DNA of 64,000 nt from Elysia chlorotica (lineage: Eukaryota; Mollusca; Gastropoda; Plakobranchidae): NCBI GenBank assembly GCA_003991915.1, contig RQTK01000106.1, positions 208,950 to 272,949 of the forward strand, read 5' to 3'. The stretch's first letter is position 1. The number at the start of each line of letters is the position of its first letter. This document shows positions 25,701 through 37,567 of the stretch, in pieces. Both the position numbers and the translations under genes were made by a program. Below the pieces are notes generated by a model, which saw only the letters and a program-made list of their open reading frames with translations, made no database searches and was not told the origin of the DNA.

Positions 25701-26232
25701 CTGGTTCTGATCCCTAACGGTGTTAAGGCCCGTAAAACGGCCAAGGTCCGCATCCTATTACGATATGCGTCTCATCGTAACTTATGACTTGGGTACTGAT
25801 GCGGTTCCTCCCATAAAACACCGGCTCACATTGGTGATCGACAGCTGGCAGGGAAGTTTTGTCTGAAGTTGTGTGATAAGTGCAAAGTCCTCAGAGGTAC
25901 AGGCGTTAGGCACCTCGTCAATGTGGTGTGATGGGTCGGCGATCCTGAGAGTACCCACATGGTGGAGGGTCAGAGTTGTAAGTTGCACCCCCTGTTTGTT
26001 TTTTCTTCGTGTAAACCGGTACGTACCAGGGTAGTGGGTTTTTTTTTTAATCTTTCTTTTATAAGTAAATATATATCGTAAACCATCTTATTGTCTCTCG
26101 GATATAATTTAACACTTTTTGGGGTGTTTATCTTCATGCATAACAGTTTTTCGCAACTACTTTCGAAAAGTTAGCGCCTTTTCACATGTAAAAAATTATG
26201 TCGGTATATTTTGGTTTCCAAGCATATGACTG
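22780..26232. other. Intergenic, no gene seen
   Basis: AT-rich DNA with T-rich tracts, a CAA-rich stretch at 24600-24680 and clusters of TCTAGATCTAGATCTAGA near 23221. A GC-richer piece at 25600-26000 has a 68-codon minus frame (25782-25988) that I cannot assign. The first exon of PITRM1 could lie here but I could not identify it. Confidence 0.4.
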
Positions 26233-26237
26233 TATAT

Positions 26238-26898
26238 GTGACAAGTTTGTGGTTGTTTGTTTGAAGAAAGCTATAGAGGAAGAGAGAGGAACGGGGGACG
26301 AGAGAGATAGAGATGGATAGAGAGAAGACGAGAAGACTGGAGATAGATCTAAATCTAGATCTAGATCTAGTCTATGCCTTGTTAGTTTGTTCTCTGACCT
26401 TGTCTGCCCCGGTTGTGAAGATCATTCTAGATTAAATCTATGCATTGTTAGTTTGTTTTCCTACTTTGTCTGCCTTGGTTGTGAAGAACATTCGAGAAAT
26501 CTGTCAATCTGGTAAACAACTTGTTTTTCAGTGTCGGTTTGTTTACAATCTAATGCTTCTAGTTAACTGGAGTAATGTTCCTTGTAGTCTCGTTTGTTCT
26601 ACTATATTCTAGAAATATCGAGAACAACTCGAATCTTCTGGGTTACAACAAATCGGTATAAAAGGCTTGTACGGGTGAGTTGTTGAGAAGGAGTTGAGTG
26701 AGTAATATTCAGTCAGTCAGAGAGTCCGAGCGCGTTTGTTACTATTATTAGAAGCTGTCGTGTTGCCATCACAGATTGTTATTGCAGCTGTGGATTTAAT
26801 TACTGTCGAGATTTCATTATAACATGTTCAATACCCTAGACGTGTTTATAGTTAATAAAGTTATTCTTCAATATTTCACCCCAACAATCCACGTTACA
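26238..26898 (+). mobile_element. Solo LTR of an LTR retrotransposon
   Basis: The 661-bp element starts TGTGAC and ends GTTACA (imperfect inverted ends TGTRAC) and is flanked by GTATA at 26233-26237 and 26899-26903, a 5-bp target duplication. Inside are a TATA box (TATAAAAG, 26658-26665 region) and a polyadenylation signal AATAAA at 26854-26859, in the order U3-R-U5 for plus orientation. No second LTR, gag or pol is nearby. The superfamily cannot be told from the LTR alone. Confidence 0.8.
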
Positions 26899-26903
26899 GT
26901 ATA

Positions 26904-27540
26904 AGAATATAATATATAACTGCACGCTTTTATAATAGTTTGAATCGTTTCTTCTTGTTCTTTAGCTATGATGAGCAGTTAGATACAGCTTTATACCAAC
27001 CTTCTCACAAAGAAAATGTAGTGGTGGATGTCCAACGGGTCCGACGGCTCTTGTGGGCGAATCTAGTTTATCTAAAATAGCTTTAGCTTAGGTTATAAAA
27101 CATCCATTTTTAATGGCTCCTAGAATAAGTTATTTTTAATAAAGTTTCTTTGCGGCATCGGGACCAGGGTGGACGGATACCCACGACATGGCTGACAAAA
27201 GTACAATAACTCCCATCCAACCAGTTGGTAAAATCACACGCGCCAGACAGAGCCGGTGTAGCACGCCACACGGACTCATCGACTAACGATACTCAGAGTC
27301 CACCTGGCGGCCGCCAGACAGACTCAGAGACGGTGCTCTAACCTGGGAAAACCGGGCACCCTTTTGGAACTATCAGATACTTCCTAGGCCTATAAGAGCT
27401 GTATAGCCGGGATGGTTTTTAATTTTTAAATCGTAATGACCAGCGTGAGTGCAAAAAACGAAATTATGGTTTAACCTAAAAACGAGAATCATAAATTAAA
27501 ATTGTTTTCTATGTAATTTCCAATCGATAAACAAAAAAAA
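26904..27540. other. No gene seen
   Basis: Unassigned sequence; 27190-27360 is GC-richer and contains a short SINE-like piece (CTCCCATCCAACCAGTTGG). Confidence 0.35.
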
Positions 27541-27555
27541 ACCCTTGTAGCGTTT

Positions 27556-27613
27556 GTTGTTGTTGTTCTTGTTGATGGTGTTGTTTTTGTTGTTGTTGTT
27601 GTTGTTGTTGTTT

Positions 27614-27703
<90 letters not shown>

Positions 27704-27790
27704 TTGTTCTTCTTCTTCTTCTTCTTCTTCTTCTTCTTCTTCTTCTTCTTCTTCTTCTTCTTCTTCTTCTTCTTCTTCTTCTTCTTCTTT
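27556..27790. repeat. Compound (GTT)n-(CTT)n microsatellite
   Basis: (GTT)n runs to about 27708 and switches through TTTTTG to (CTT)n up to 27789. Confidence 0.97.
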
Positions 27791-28149
27791 TCCACAACTA
27801 GAGTATTTTGTGGTCACTTCTTATTAAACTAAAAAACGAAAGTAGGCAACCCTCTCCGAGTGATCAAAAAGTGAAAGTCGAGTCGTTTCATTTGTAGAGT
27901 CCTGTCCGTTATAACCAAATCTTTATGATCTATGAGTCGATAAAGATATGTCTAGGTTATATATACCGTAAAACGGATAAACCTTTCAAACTTTGCCTGC
28001 GTTACATTCAAGAAACATGCACCTCCTCAGGAGAGCTAATGCTGCTTCAACCAAACTACTGAAAGCTTTAACTTGGTCACCTTCAAGGTAGGGCCTGGGA
28101 CGTCTCTCGTAAAAGAGTCTTATCTAATTGATTGAACTGATGTTACATC

Positions 28150-28350
28150 ATAAAGCCGAAAAGGACAACATATTGCACCTCAAAAAGCTAGATCTAGACC
28201 TAGATTCACATATTCAGAATAGTTTTATTTGAAAAAAACAACACATAATATACAGCTTTACATTCAACCCGGTCTTTAAAAAACACCAATTAGATCTAGA
28301 TCTAGGCCATAGATCTAGAATCTAGATCTAGAGATCTATGTCTAATTCAT
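28150..28350. repeat. TCTAGA/AGATCT palindromic repeat cluster
   Basis: Repeated TAGATCTAGATCTAG words at 28187-28205 and 28291-28342; the same words occur at 23221-23243 and 26343-26372. Confidence 0.7.
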
Positions 28351-28711
28351 GTAATTTTACTTTTTTTTTTTTAACCAGCATTTGTTAAGAGAAATAAATT
28401 ATTCAGCTGCTCTACTATGGGCATCCATATTGCTCAGTAGGCCTGTGTCAAATTGTATTACAGTGAAAAGTATTTTCTCACATCATTTCATTAATAAGAA
28501 AAAAATAAGACGCTTATAAATTAAAGGCACTGTAGAATTATAGTTATCATTGGCGCCTGTCAGGTCACTGCAGTCAACCTTTGGTTTGGTGCATGTGACG
28601 TAGAGCGATGATCTCTTAACTGGGGGGGTCCCTAATTCGTAACCACACAGTCTTGAAAACAAAATGTATTATTACCCTGGATGGGTTTGGCGCCATTAAA
28701 AAAAAACAACT

Positions 28712-28835
28712 AGCTGAAACAGATGCCAGCAATGTTTCTGTATGGCGACACATAAAATTGTCAGAAGTTTTATTATCTTGACTTCCTTTCTCAGAATAGC
28801 CTTGCTGCTGACGGTGGACATTCTGACTGTAATTA
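28712..28835 (+). repeat. Decayed SINE fragment upstream of PITRM1 visible exon 1
   Basis: TGGCGACACATAAAATTGTC and AATAGCCTTGCTGCTGACGG match the SINE body and end with many changes. Confidence 0.45.
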
Positions 28836-28876
28836 ATGCAACTGATTTCCTTTTTTTTTTTTTTTGGTTAATGTAG

Positions 28877-28964
28877 GAACATAAGATGTTTCAACGAAGA
28901 GGCAAGAGACAGAGTGAGAGCTCTCAAACCAGGAGACAAGCTCCATGGATACACAGTCAAAAGG
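28877..28964 (+). CDS. PITRM1: PITRM1 visible exon 1
   Basis: Acceptor AATGTAG, donor AGG|GTAATT. After one base of a split codon it encodes [20 protein letters not shown] and GYTVKR, the segment just after the transit peptide in orthologues. An upstream exon must exist. Confidence 0.9.
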
Positions 28965-31900
28965 GTAATTTCAACCTAAAAAAATTCCGACTCAGCTTAT
29001 AATGCATGACTTTTAAAAAAAAAAATTTTATCTTAGATGTATCTAAATCAAAGCAATCTAGGATTAAGCAAAACATTTTGATTTAAATAAATGGAGCTAA
29101 TAATTAAAAACTAAAAAGATAAATTGTTCTTTTCCTTGTTTTGTCCCTCTATTCAGATTTCACCAATCACTCATTGTTAGTAAGTTTCTGATGATTTAGA
29201 GTCTATATACAATACAACGTAGTGATGCAAAATCTTTTGAATATTATTCACCTTGAAACTTACTGGCAGCACATAAAACACTATAAGGGACATCTGATAG
29301 TGTTACAACAACAATGTCATGTCCTCTTCCATTTTTTTGTAAGTGCCTTTCTAGACAGCGATTTATGACCTAACAGTCCATGGGCATGGCTAATGTCTTT
29401 TAGGGTTGCATGCGTAGTGACAAAATTAAAATCTTCTTTGTTCAACTCCTTTTTTTTATCAATGGTTCTCTATTTAGCCAAACTTCCAAACACAAGTTTC
29501 TAATGAGTTTAAATTAAAAGCAAAATATTATTAATATCGGTAAATTTATAGGTGCAAGAAGTACCAGACATTTTCGTCACAGCTGTGATGCTAACTCATG
29601 ACAAGACAGGGGCAGAGCACCTGCACGCTGCAAGAGATGATGAAAACAATACTTTCAGGTAAACTTTTTTTCCTTTTTGCTGTACAGGTATTTTTTTCCA
29701 TAATAGTCATTAAGTCAATCAGTATGAAGCATATTGATATTCATGTAAATGTAAGAAGCTATGCTGCGATTACAGTTTGAGTTCCGTAAGAGTTACGGAA
29801 CAAAGTCAGAAGACATGAACTTTAGTTAGGTTCAGTTTAGATCATTAAGCAAGAGGATTGAGCAATGCTAAACAGTGTGGGTTATTCTAGTCAACATGAA
29901 GTATTGTGTCTGAACATATTTTTCAGAGGAATCCAATTTGTTATTGTGTTCTTTTTGTGTATTTTTTTTTCTGTTAGTGTCGTATGATGTATGTGACCAT
30001 GCCCCTCTTCATCTCTCTTTATTAGCATTCCACAACCAGGAGGCAATGACTTGAAAGAGACCATCCTGATTGTAAGATGTGAAGTCATGGAAGATGATGA
30101 TCACTAGCATCAAATGCCATAGCACTCAACAGTGATAGTCAATAGCTCTTAGCTCTTCTTCATAAATATAATAATCCTCTTTTTGTCGGGGGGGGGGGGG
30201 GCATGCAATAAAAGACATACAGTGCTGACATTGATGTTTGTTAAGCAACCAACTCACAACTCGCCCAGTGTTGATAATGATTATCTTATTATCTTTTTCA
30301 CCACAAAGGCTATTTATGATCCCATCTTTTGCCCCTCTCACTTCTGTTTCCAGTGTCACATTCCGCACCACCCCTATGGACAGCACGGGTGTACCCCACA
30401 TCTTGGAGCACACCGTCCTCTGTGGATCAGAGAAGTTCCCTGTCCGAGATCCGTTCTTCAAGATGCTCAGCCGATCTATGGCAACCTTCATGAATGCTCT
30501 CACAGGTATGCCGATTGCTGATATTTTGATTTCCTCGTCAGTAAAATAAAAAAAAAGAAAAGAAAAGGAACCGAGAGACAGATTTGTAATTGTCCTCGTT
30601 AAATCTATTTAAATGTAGTGTAAAAATATTATCAAACTTTTGAAGAAAAAAATTAATTAATCTCATGCTTGAGACTAAGGGAGTGAAATAACATCATGTG
30701 GAAGGCCCAGACAAGACAAAGGTAATTATTAAAAATGTAAATATATTATCAACAGAAAAAAAAATTGTTTGTATTTGTATTGTTTTGCTAAAGTGAGTTT
30801 TAAAACCAAAATCTATAGAGAAAAAAGCATTTTACGGGGCAGACTTCTTAACCTCTTTCCATCACGTTGCATGCTTGTTGTGTGCATTAACTACATGCTC
30901 TTCCATTTATCTACACACCTTCCATTTAAAATTAATAATTGATACCAAAGCTTTTACCTTTTTTTTTTGCATTTTTACAAATTCCCCATAAAAGTGATTT
31001 CACTAGGGATCATTATGCCTTGGACCATGCTATGTAAAAAAGGTTAAGTGGCCTTTTGAAACTAGAGTGAAGCTTTCTTTTGTCTTTTTACTATAAGTAT
31101 AAGATTTTTACAATGTAAATAGGGGTTTAGGGTTGTACTAAATGAACTCTATCATGCACACTTATTTCTTCTTCTTTTTTTGTGTGTGACTACAAATGAA
31201 ATCCATTTGACAATTTGAAAAAAAAAATTTCAAGTAATTACAGTCTAACGAAAATTAGGTTGAGGAAACCATTTTTCAATGATGATTTGAGATAAATATA
31301 TAATACATTATTTTGGTTTCTCAATCTCGTCCATTTGTGTTTGTTTTGCAGCCTATGATTGGACCATGTACCCATTCTCCAGCCAGAATGAACAGGATTT
31401 TAAGAACTTGATGTCTGTTTACATGGATGCAGCTTTTCATCCTTTGATAAGAGAGCTTGATTTCTGGTGAGGCCTAAGGATGTTCATACCAGAGAAGACA
31501 TGGTGTTAAACTTTTCCCATCACAGCACACACTTTTTGTGCCGATTAATATGTTTATATTTTTGCATTGATTTACATATGTTCCATTCTGAAATGATAGA
31601 ATAAAATCAAAACTTTTACTTTTTATAAAATGTTGGAAATTCCCCAAAATAGTGCGCACACAAGGTATAAGGCTTTAATCATGGGATGTGAAAATGTTAA
31701 AGTAATTTAGTTAAAAATTTAAGCTCTCTCCTAGTTAAACGTCTCTCAGGCTCTCAAGGAAGGATGGAACATTCAGGACTTGACCAATCGCATTATACTG
31801 ACACAGACCAAGTCAGTATGACAAGGTGGCCTGAGCAAAGGTCAAACCTGTATACGACCTTATGATTAAAACCAGAAGGCTTTGTTCTGAAACCACATTA

Positions 31901-33209
31901 TCTCTGACCACCTATTCATTCCTAGATCATAATTATCTCTTGTCGACATATGGACCTTTGCTCCAGTGCCACACTCACACACGCACACCGTTTGAATGTG
32001 CTTTTTTTACACTAGAGTAGCATCCTTCCAAACCTGGTCACATTGATTTCCTTAGAGCTGGTATAAAACAGACTGAGTCAAAGAGAGCTGTTGGTTTTCT
32101 TTTCATTAGATACCAAAAAAAACTAAATCCATGAAATGAATGTAAACTATAGCCCCTAGTTTTTTCCATCACTCAGATTTTTGCCTTTACCATTCTTGAA
32201 AAAGCGTAAGTCCTGCGTAGGTCCCTTAGGTTGACATTATACATAACAAACTTTAGTTTATTTCAGCAGAATTTGAATGATTTTCAGTAAAATATCTTTT
32301 CTTACAAAGTGAAAACGACGAGTAGTTTTGATAATAATTATATCTGATATTAAAATGATATTATTTTCTGTTTTAAAACTGCCTATTTTTCTCTTTCTCT
32401 TTCTCTTTGTGTTGCAGCCAAGAAGGCTGGAGGCTGGAGCAAGCAGACCTGACAGATCCATCATCACAAGTCATATTCAAAGGAGTTGTCTACAATGAGA
32501 TGAAGGGCGTTTTTGTAAGTAAAGCATGGTTCCACGTCAAGCTTCAATATTTCCTTTACCAAAAAATGCTCTATTATCATTTTTTTTTTCTTTATAATAA
32601 TTTTTTGTTTAAGAATAAAAAGTTGGTTTGGTGCACTGCAATGTATAATTTCATTTGATTTTTCTGATAATCGTCACATGGTAAAAATTGAGTTATGATA
32701 ATTACAGGTCCCATCTGTAAAAAACAACCTTTCAATTTTCACTAGAGATCTGTCTGTAGTTATGAGATTTGCCTTTTGGAAGGATACATTGATTTATTTT
32801 AACCCTGTTTTCCATTTAAATGTTCAGAACAAATCCACAGTTCTTTACTTTCGCAGGAAACAAAACTTAGTTTTTAATGTACACACTTCAAAGTATTTTT
32901 GTTCATGTTCTTTTTCTGTTGTTTTATGTTTGATATTGTCTTTCCATATTTCAACCCTTAGAGTCTATGAATGCTATAAGTCTTGAACAAGCTTCTGTCG
33001 AGTCAATGAAATTGAAAACTCAGTTGTCTATGTAATAGTTATAAGCCTTTTTCTTGGAATTTTTTTTGTAATGATCTTAGGCTGTTGTCACTGTCCTTCT
33101 AATTCTATACTTCCCTTGTTCAACAACCCACAGAGCTTTTATATGCAGGACCACTAAATGATTTACATGAGCTAAGTTATTGCAAATGATGCTCTACAAT
33201 CATATGTAA

Positions 33210-33293
<84 letters not shown>

Positions 33294-36200
33294 ATTTAGA
33301 TGAAAATTCTAGATCTACAGTCTCCTCTCACAGAATTAGATCTCGGTCCAGAGGAGCAAAATAATTTCTTGGGCCAAGGATATGAAAGTGGTATGATTAC
33401 TTGGTAGAAATAATTGGAAGGTTGGTTGACACAACAGTATATAAGCAGCACACAGTGTTTATCAACTTTTTTGTGACAAAACTGGTGGCTAGACAACAAG
33501 GGTAAAGGTTTATGTCCTTTCTGTAAAGCCGGCTGTGACAGGAGTCATGGTTTCACCGCACTATCATTAGTTTTTTTCTTTCCCCAGTCCAACCCGCAGA
33601 GTCTGTATATGCAGGAAGCCCTGAACCAGTTGCTCCCGAGCCACACCTATGGCTTTGTGTCTGGAGGAGACCCGGCACACATCACCAGCCTGACTCACGA
33701 GCAGCTGCGAGAGTTCCACGCCAAGCACTACCACCCCAGCAATGCCAGGTAGTACGCAGTGATGCCAATTTTCTTTAAATTTAAGTATTTTAAGTGAAAA
33801 AAAATTGTTGGCCGATCAAGGTTCAGTCCGGGCTTGTTATTATTGTTAATGTTAATGGGTTATGTTCCACGCCAAACACTACCACCCCAGCAATGCCAGG
33901 TAGTACACAGTGATGCCAATATTCCTTAAGTTAGCGGATTTTCAGTAGGAAATATAGTTGGCAGGTTAGGGNNNNNNNNNNNNNNNNNNNNNNNNNNNNN
34001 NNNNNNNNNNNNNNNNNNNNNNNNNNNNNNNNNNNNNNNNNNNNNNNNNNNNNNNNNNNNNNNNNNNNNNNNNNNNNNNNNNNNNNNNNNNNNNNNNNNN
34101 NNNNNNNNNNNNNNNNNNNNNNNNNNNNNNNNNNNNNNNNNNNNNNNNNNNNNNNNNTTGTTATTATTGTCAATTTTCATTAGGAAAAATAGTTGGCAGG
34201 TTAGGGTTCAGTCAAGGCTTGTTATTATTGCCAATGTTAATGGGTTATGTTCCACGCCAAACACTACCACCCCAGCAATGCCAGGTAGTACCACAGTGAT
34301 GCCAATATTCCTTAAGTTAGCGGATTTTCAGTAGGAAAAATTGTTGGCCGATCAAAGTTCACTCAAAGCCAGTTATTATTGTTAATGTTGATGGGTTATG
34401 TTCCACGCCAAGCACTACCACCCCAGCAATGCCAGGTAGTACACAGTGATGCCAATATTCCTTAAGTTAGCGGATTTTCAGTAGGAAATATAGTTGGCAG
34501 GTTAGGGGAAAAATTGTTGGCCGATCAAAGTTCACTCAAAGCCAGTTATTATTGTTAATGTTAATGGGTTATGTTCCACGCCAAGCACTACCACCCCAGC
34601 AATGCCAGGTAGGACACTGTGATGCCAGTTTTCTTTAAGTTTACAGATTTTCAGTAGGAAAAATTGTTGGCCGATCAAAGTTCACTCAAAGCCAGTTATT
34701 ATTGTTAATGTTAATGGGTTATGTTCCACGCCAAGCACTACCACCCCAGCAATGCCAGGTAGGACACTGTGATGCCAGTTTTCTTTAAGTTTACAGATTT
34801 TCAGTAGGAAAAATTGTTGGCCGATCAAAGTTCACTCAAAGCCAGTTATTATTGTTAATGTTAATGGGTTATGTTCCACGCCAAGCACTACCACCCCAGC
34901 AATGCCAGGTAGTACACTGTGATACCAATTGTTTTCTTAAGTTTTCGGATTTTCAGTAGGAAAAATAGTTGGCAGGTTAAGATTCAGTCAAGGATTGTTA
35001 TTATTGTGTATGGGTTATGTTTTATTACCCAACGTGCTATACCCCTCTATGTCAGAGGTTCAATAAAAAAAAAAAATGATCCTTTTGCCATCACTGAGTA
35101 TAGTGAAAACCTAAAAAAAATATCATGATCCTTGTCCTAATATGTCACATTATTGCTGACACCAACACAAGCAATATGAGGCGATGTAAGACAGAAATGA
35201 ATTTATGTCTGATGGTAGGTTTTGAACCAGTGACCTTCTGTTTGGGAGAACAAGGCACTAACACTTTTGCCAGTTCATCCCACTACTATGCAGAATGCTT
35301 TACAAAACTATAAGGCATTGGACTGAATGGTGAATGTTAAAATTTGATCGTAATACTGTTTAAAATTATTCTAAAAATCCCTGTGTCTAGCCTATATAGT
35401 GCTAATGTTGGACGTTAAACCAAGTCAACTACCATGTATCCAGCCATGAGATAATTATGGAATGGCAGATAATCAGATAAAGGGGAGACACATAATTTAG
35501 TTAAACTGGGATCTTATAGAGACTGCTCTCCTAAGATCACTCTCTTTGATAAGACGATATGTTTAAAATATTTATTTTTCCAATGTATTAATAACTTTCG
35601 TTTTTCCCCAGATTTTTCACCTATGGCCACTTGCCCCTGGAGCCTCACTATTATTATTTTTATTATTATTATTATTATTAATATTATTATTATTATTATT
35701 ATACTTATCATCATCATTAGTTTTTTTCTTGCCCCAGTCCAACCCGCAGAGTCTGTATATGCAGGAAGCCCTGAACCAGTTGCTCCCGAGCCACACCTAT
35801 GGCTTTGTGTCTGGAGGAGACCCGGCACACATCACCAGCCTGACTCACGAGCAGCTGCGAGAGTTCCACGCCAAGCACTACCACCCCAGCAACGCCAGGT
35901 AGTACACAGTGATGCCAATATTCCTTAAGTTAGCGGATTTTCAGTAGGAAAAATACTTGGCAGATCAGGGTTCAGTCAAGGCTTATTATTATTGTTAATG
36001 TTAATGGGTTATGTTCCACGCCAAGCACTACCACCCCAGCAATGCCAGGTAGTACGCAGTGATGCCAATTTTCTTTAAATTTAAGTATTTTAAGTGAAAA
36101 AAAATTGTTGGCCGATCAAGGTTCAGTCAAGGCTTGTTATTATTGTTAATGTTAATGGGTTATGTTCCACGCCAAGCACTACCACCCCAGCAATGCCAGG

Positions 36201-37419
36201 TAGTACACTGTGATGCCAGTTTTTCTTTAAGTTTACATGATTTTCAGTAGGAAAAATTGTTGGCCGATCAAAGTTCACTCAAAGCCAGTTATTATTGTTA
36301 ATGTTAATGGGTTATGTTCCACGCCAAACACTACCACCCCAGCAATGCCAGGTAGTACACTGTGATACCAATTGTTTTCTTAAGTTTTCGGATTTTCAGT
36401 AGGAAATATAGTTGGCAGGTTAGGGTTCAGGCAAGGCTTGTTATTATTGTGTATGGGTTATGTTTTATTACCCAACGTGCTATACCCCTCTATGTCAGAG
36501 GTTCAATAAAAAAAAAAATGATCCTTTTGCCATCACTGAGTATAGTGAAAACCTAAAAAAAATATCATGATCCTTGTCCTAATATGTCACATTATTGCTG
36601 ACACCAACACAAGCAATATGAGGCGATGTAAGACAGAAATGAATTTATGTCTGATGGTAGGTTTTGAACCAGTGACCTTCTGTTTGGGAGAACAAGGCAC
36701 TAACACTTTTGCCAGTTCATCCCACTTGCAATCTTCAAAACTAGATGGCTGTGGATGTTAATTTGATCGTAATCTTTTAATTACAAAAACTTTAGCTATA
36801 AGGCAATTGGAGTTACAGTCACTACCATGACAATGAGAATGGAATGGAAATATAAGGGACCAAATTTATTAACTGGCTTATAAGCGCTAAGAATCTCTTT
36901 GATAAGACGATATGTTTAAAATATTTATTTTTCCAATGTATTAATAACTTTCGTTTTTCCCCAGATTTTTCACCTATGGCCACTTGCCCCTGGAGCCTCA
37001 CCTGGAGTTTATTGACGCCAGCCTCAACAAGTTCAGTAAGATAAACCCGAGTGTGACGGTCCCTCTGGAGCCACGCTGGAAGAAACCTGTGAGGGGTGGC
37101 ACATAGTTTTTATATATATATTATTATGCATGAATTCCCGCAGGTGGTATTTTAAACTTGAGATTTTATTGTTCCAGAGTAATAATACGATAAGACATGG
37201 TTCACTTCCAACCATGAATAGCGGCTTTTTGACATAAAGCCAAAACACTGATAATTAATTGAATGTTCACATTTCTAATCAAAATAATACTATGAATACC
37301 CAAGGCTAAAGTCTGATCAGGTTTTTTTTTCGCCCCAGAATTTTTTCAGTGAGTCCTGCTGCATAGGCTTCCTGTTCCAACCATAAGGGTGGTATCAAAT
37401 TTGTGTTGACAAAAATCAC

Positions 37420-37478
<59 letters not shown>

Positions 37479-37494
37479 TCTTCTTCTTCTCTCT

Positions 37495-37567
<73 letters not shown>

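Noticed and set aside
25782-25988. 68-codon minus-strand frame
   Set aside because: No recognisable motif, no adjoining exon; may be part of an old mobile element.
33588-35898. Mutually exclusive exon pair with functional choice
   Set aside because: The two exon 6 copies encode the same peptide, so no functional choice exists; recent duplication or assembly error fits better.
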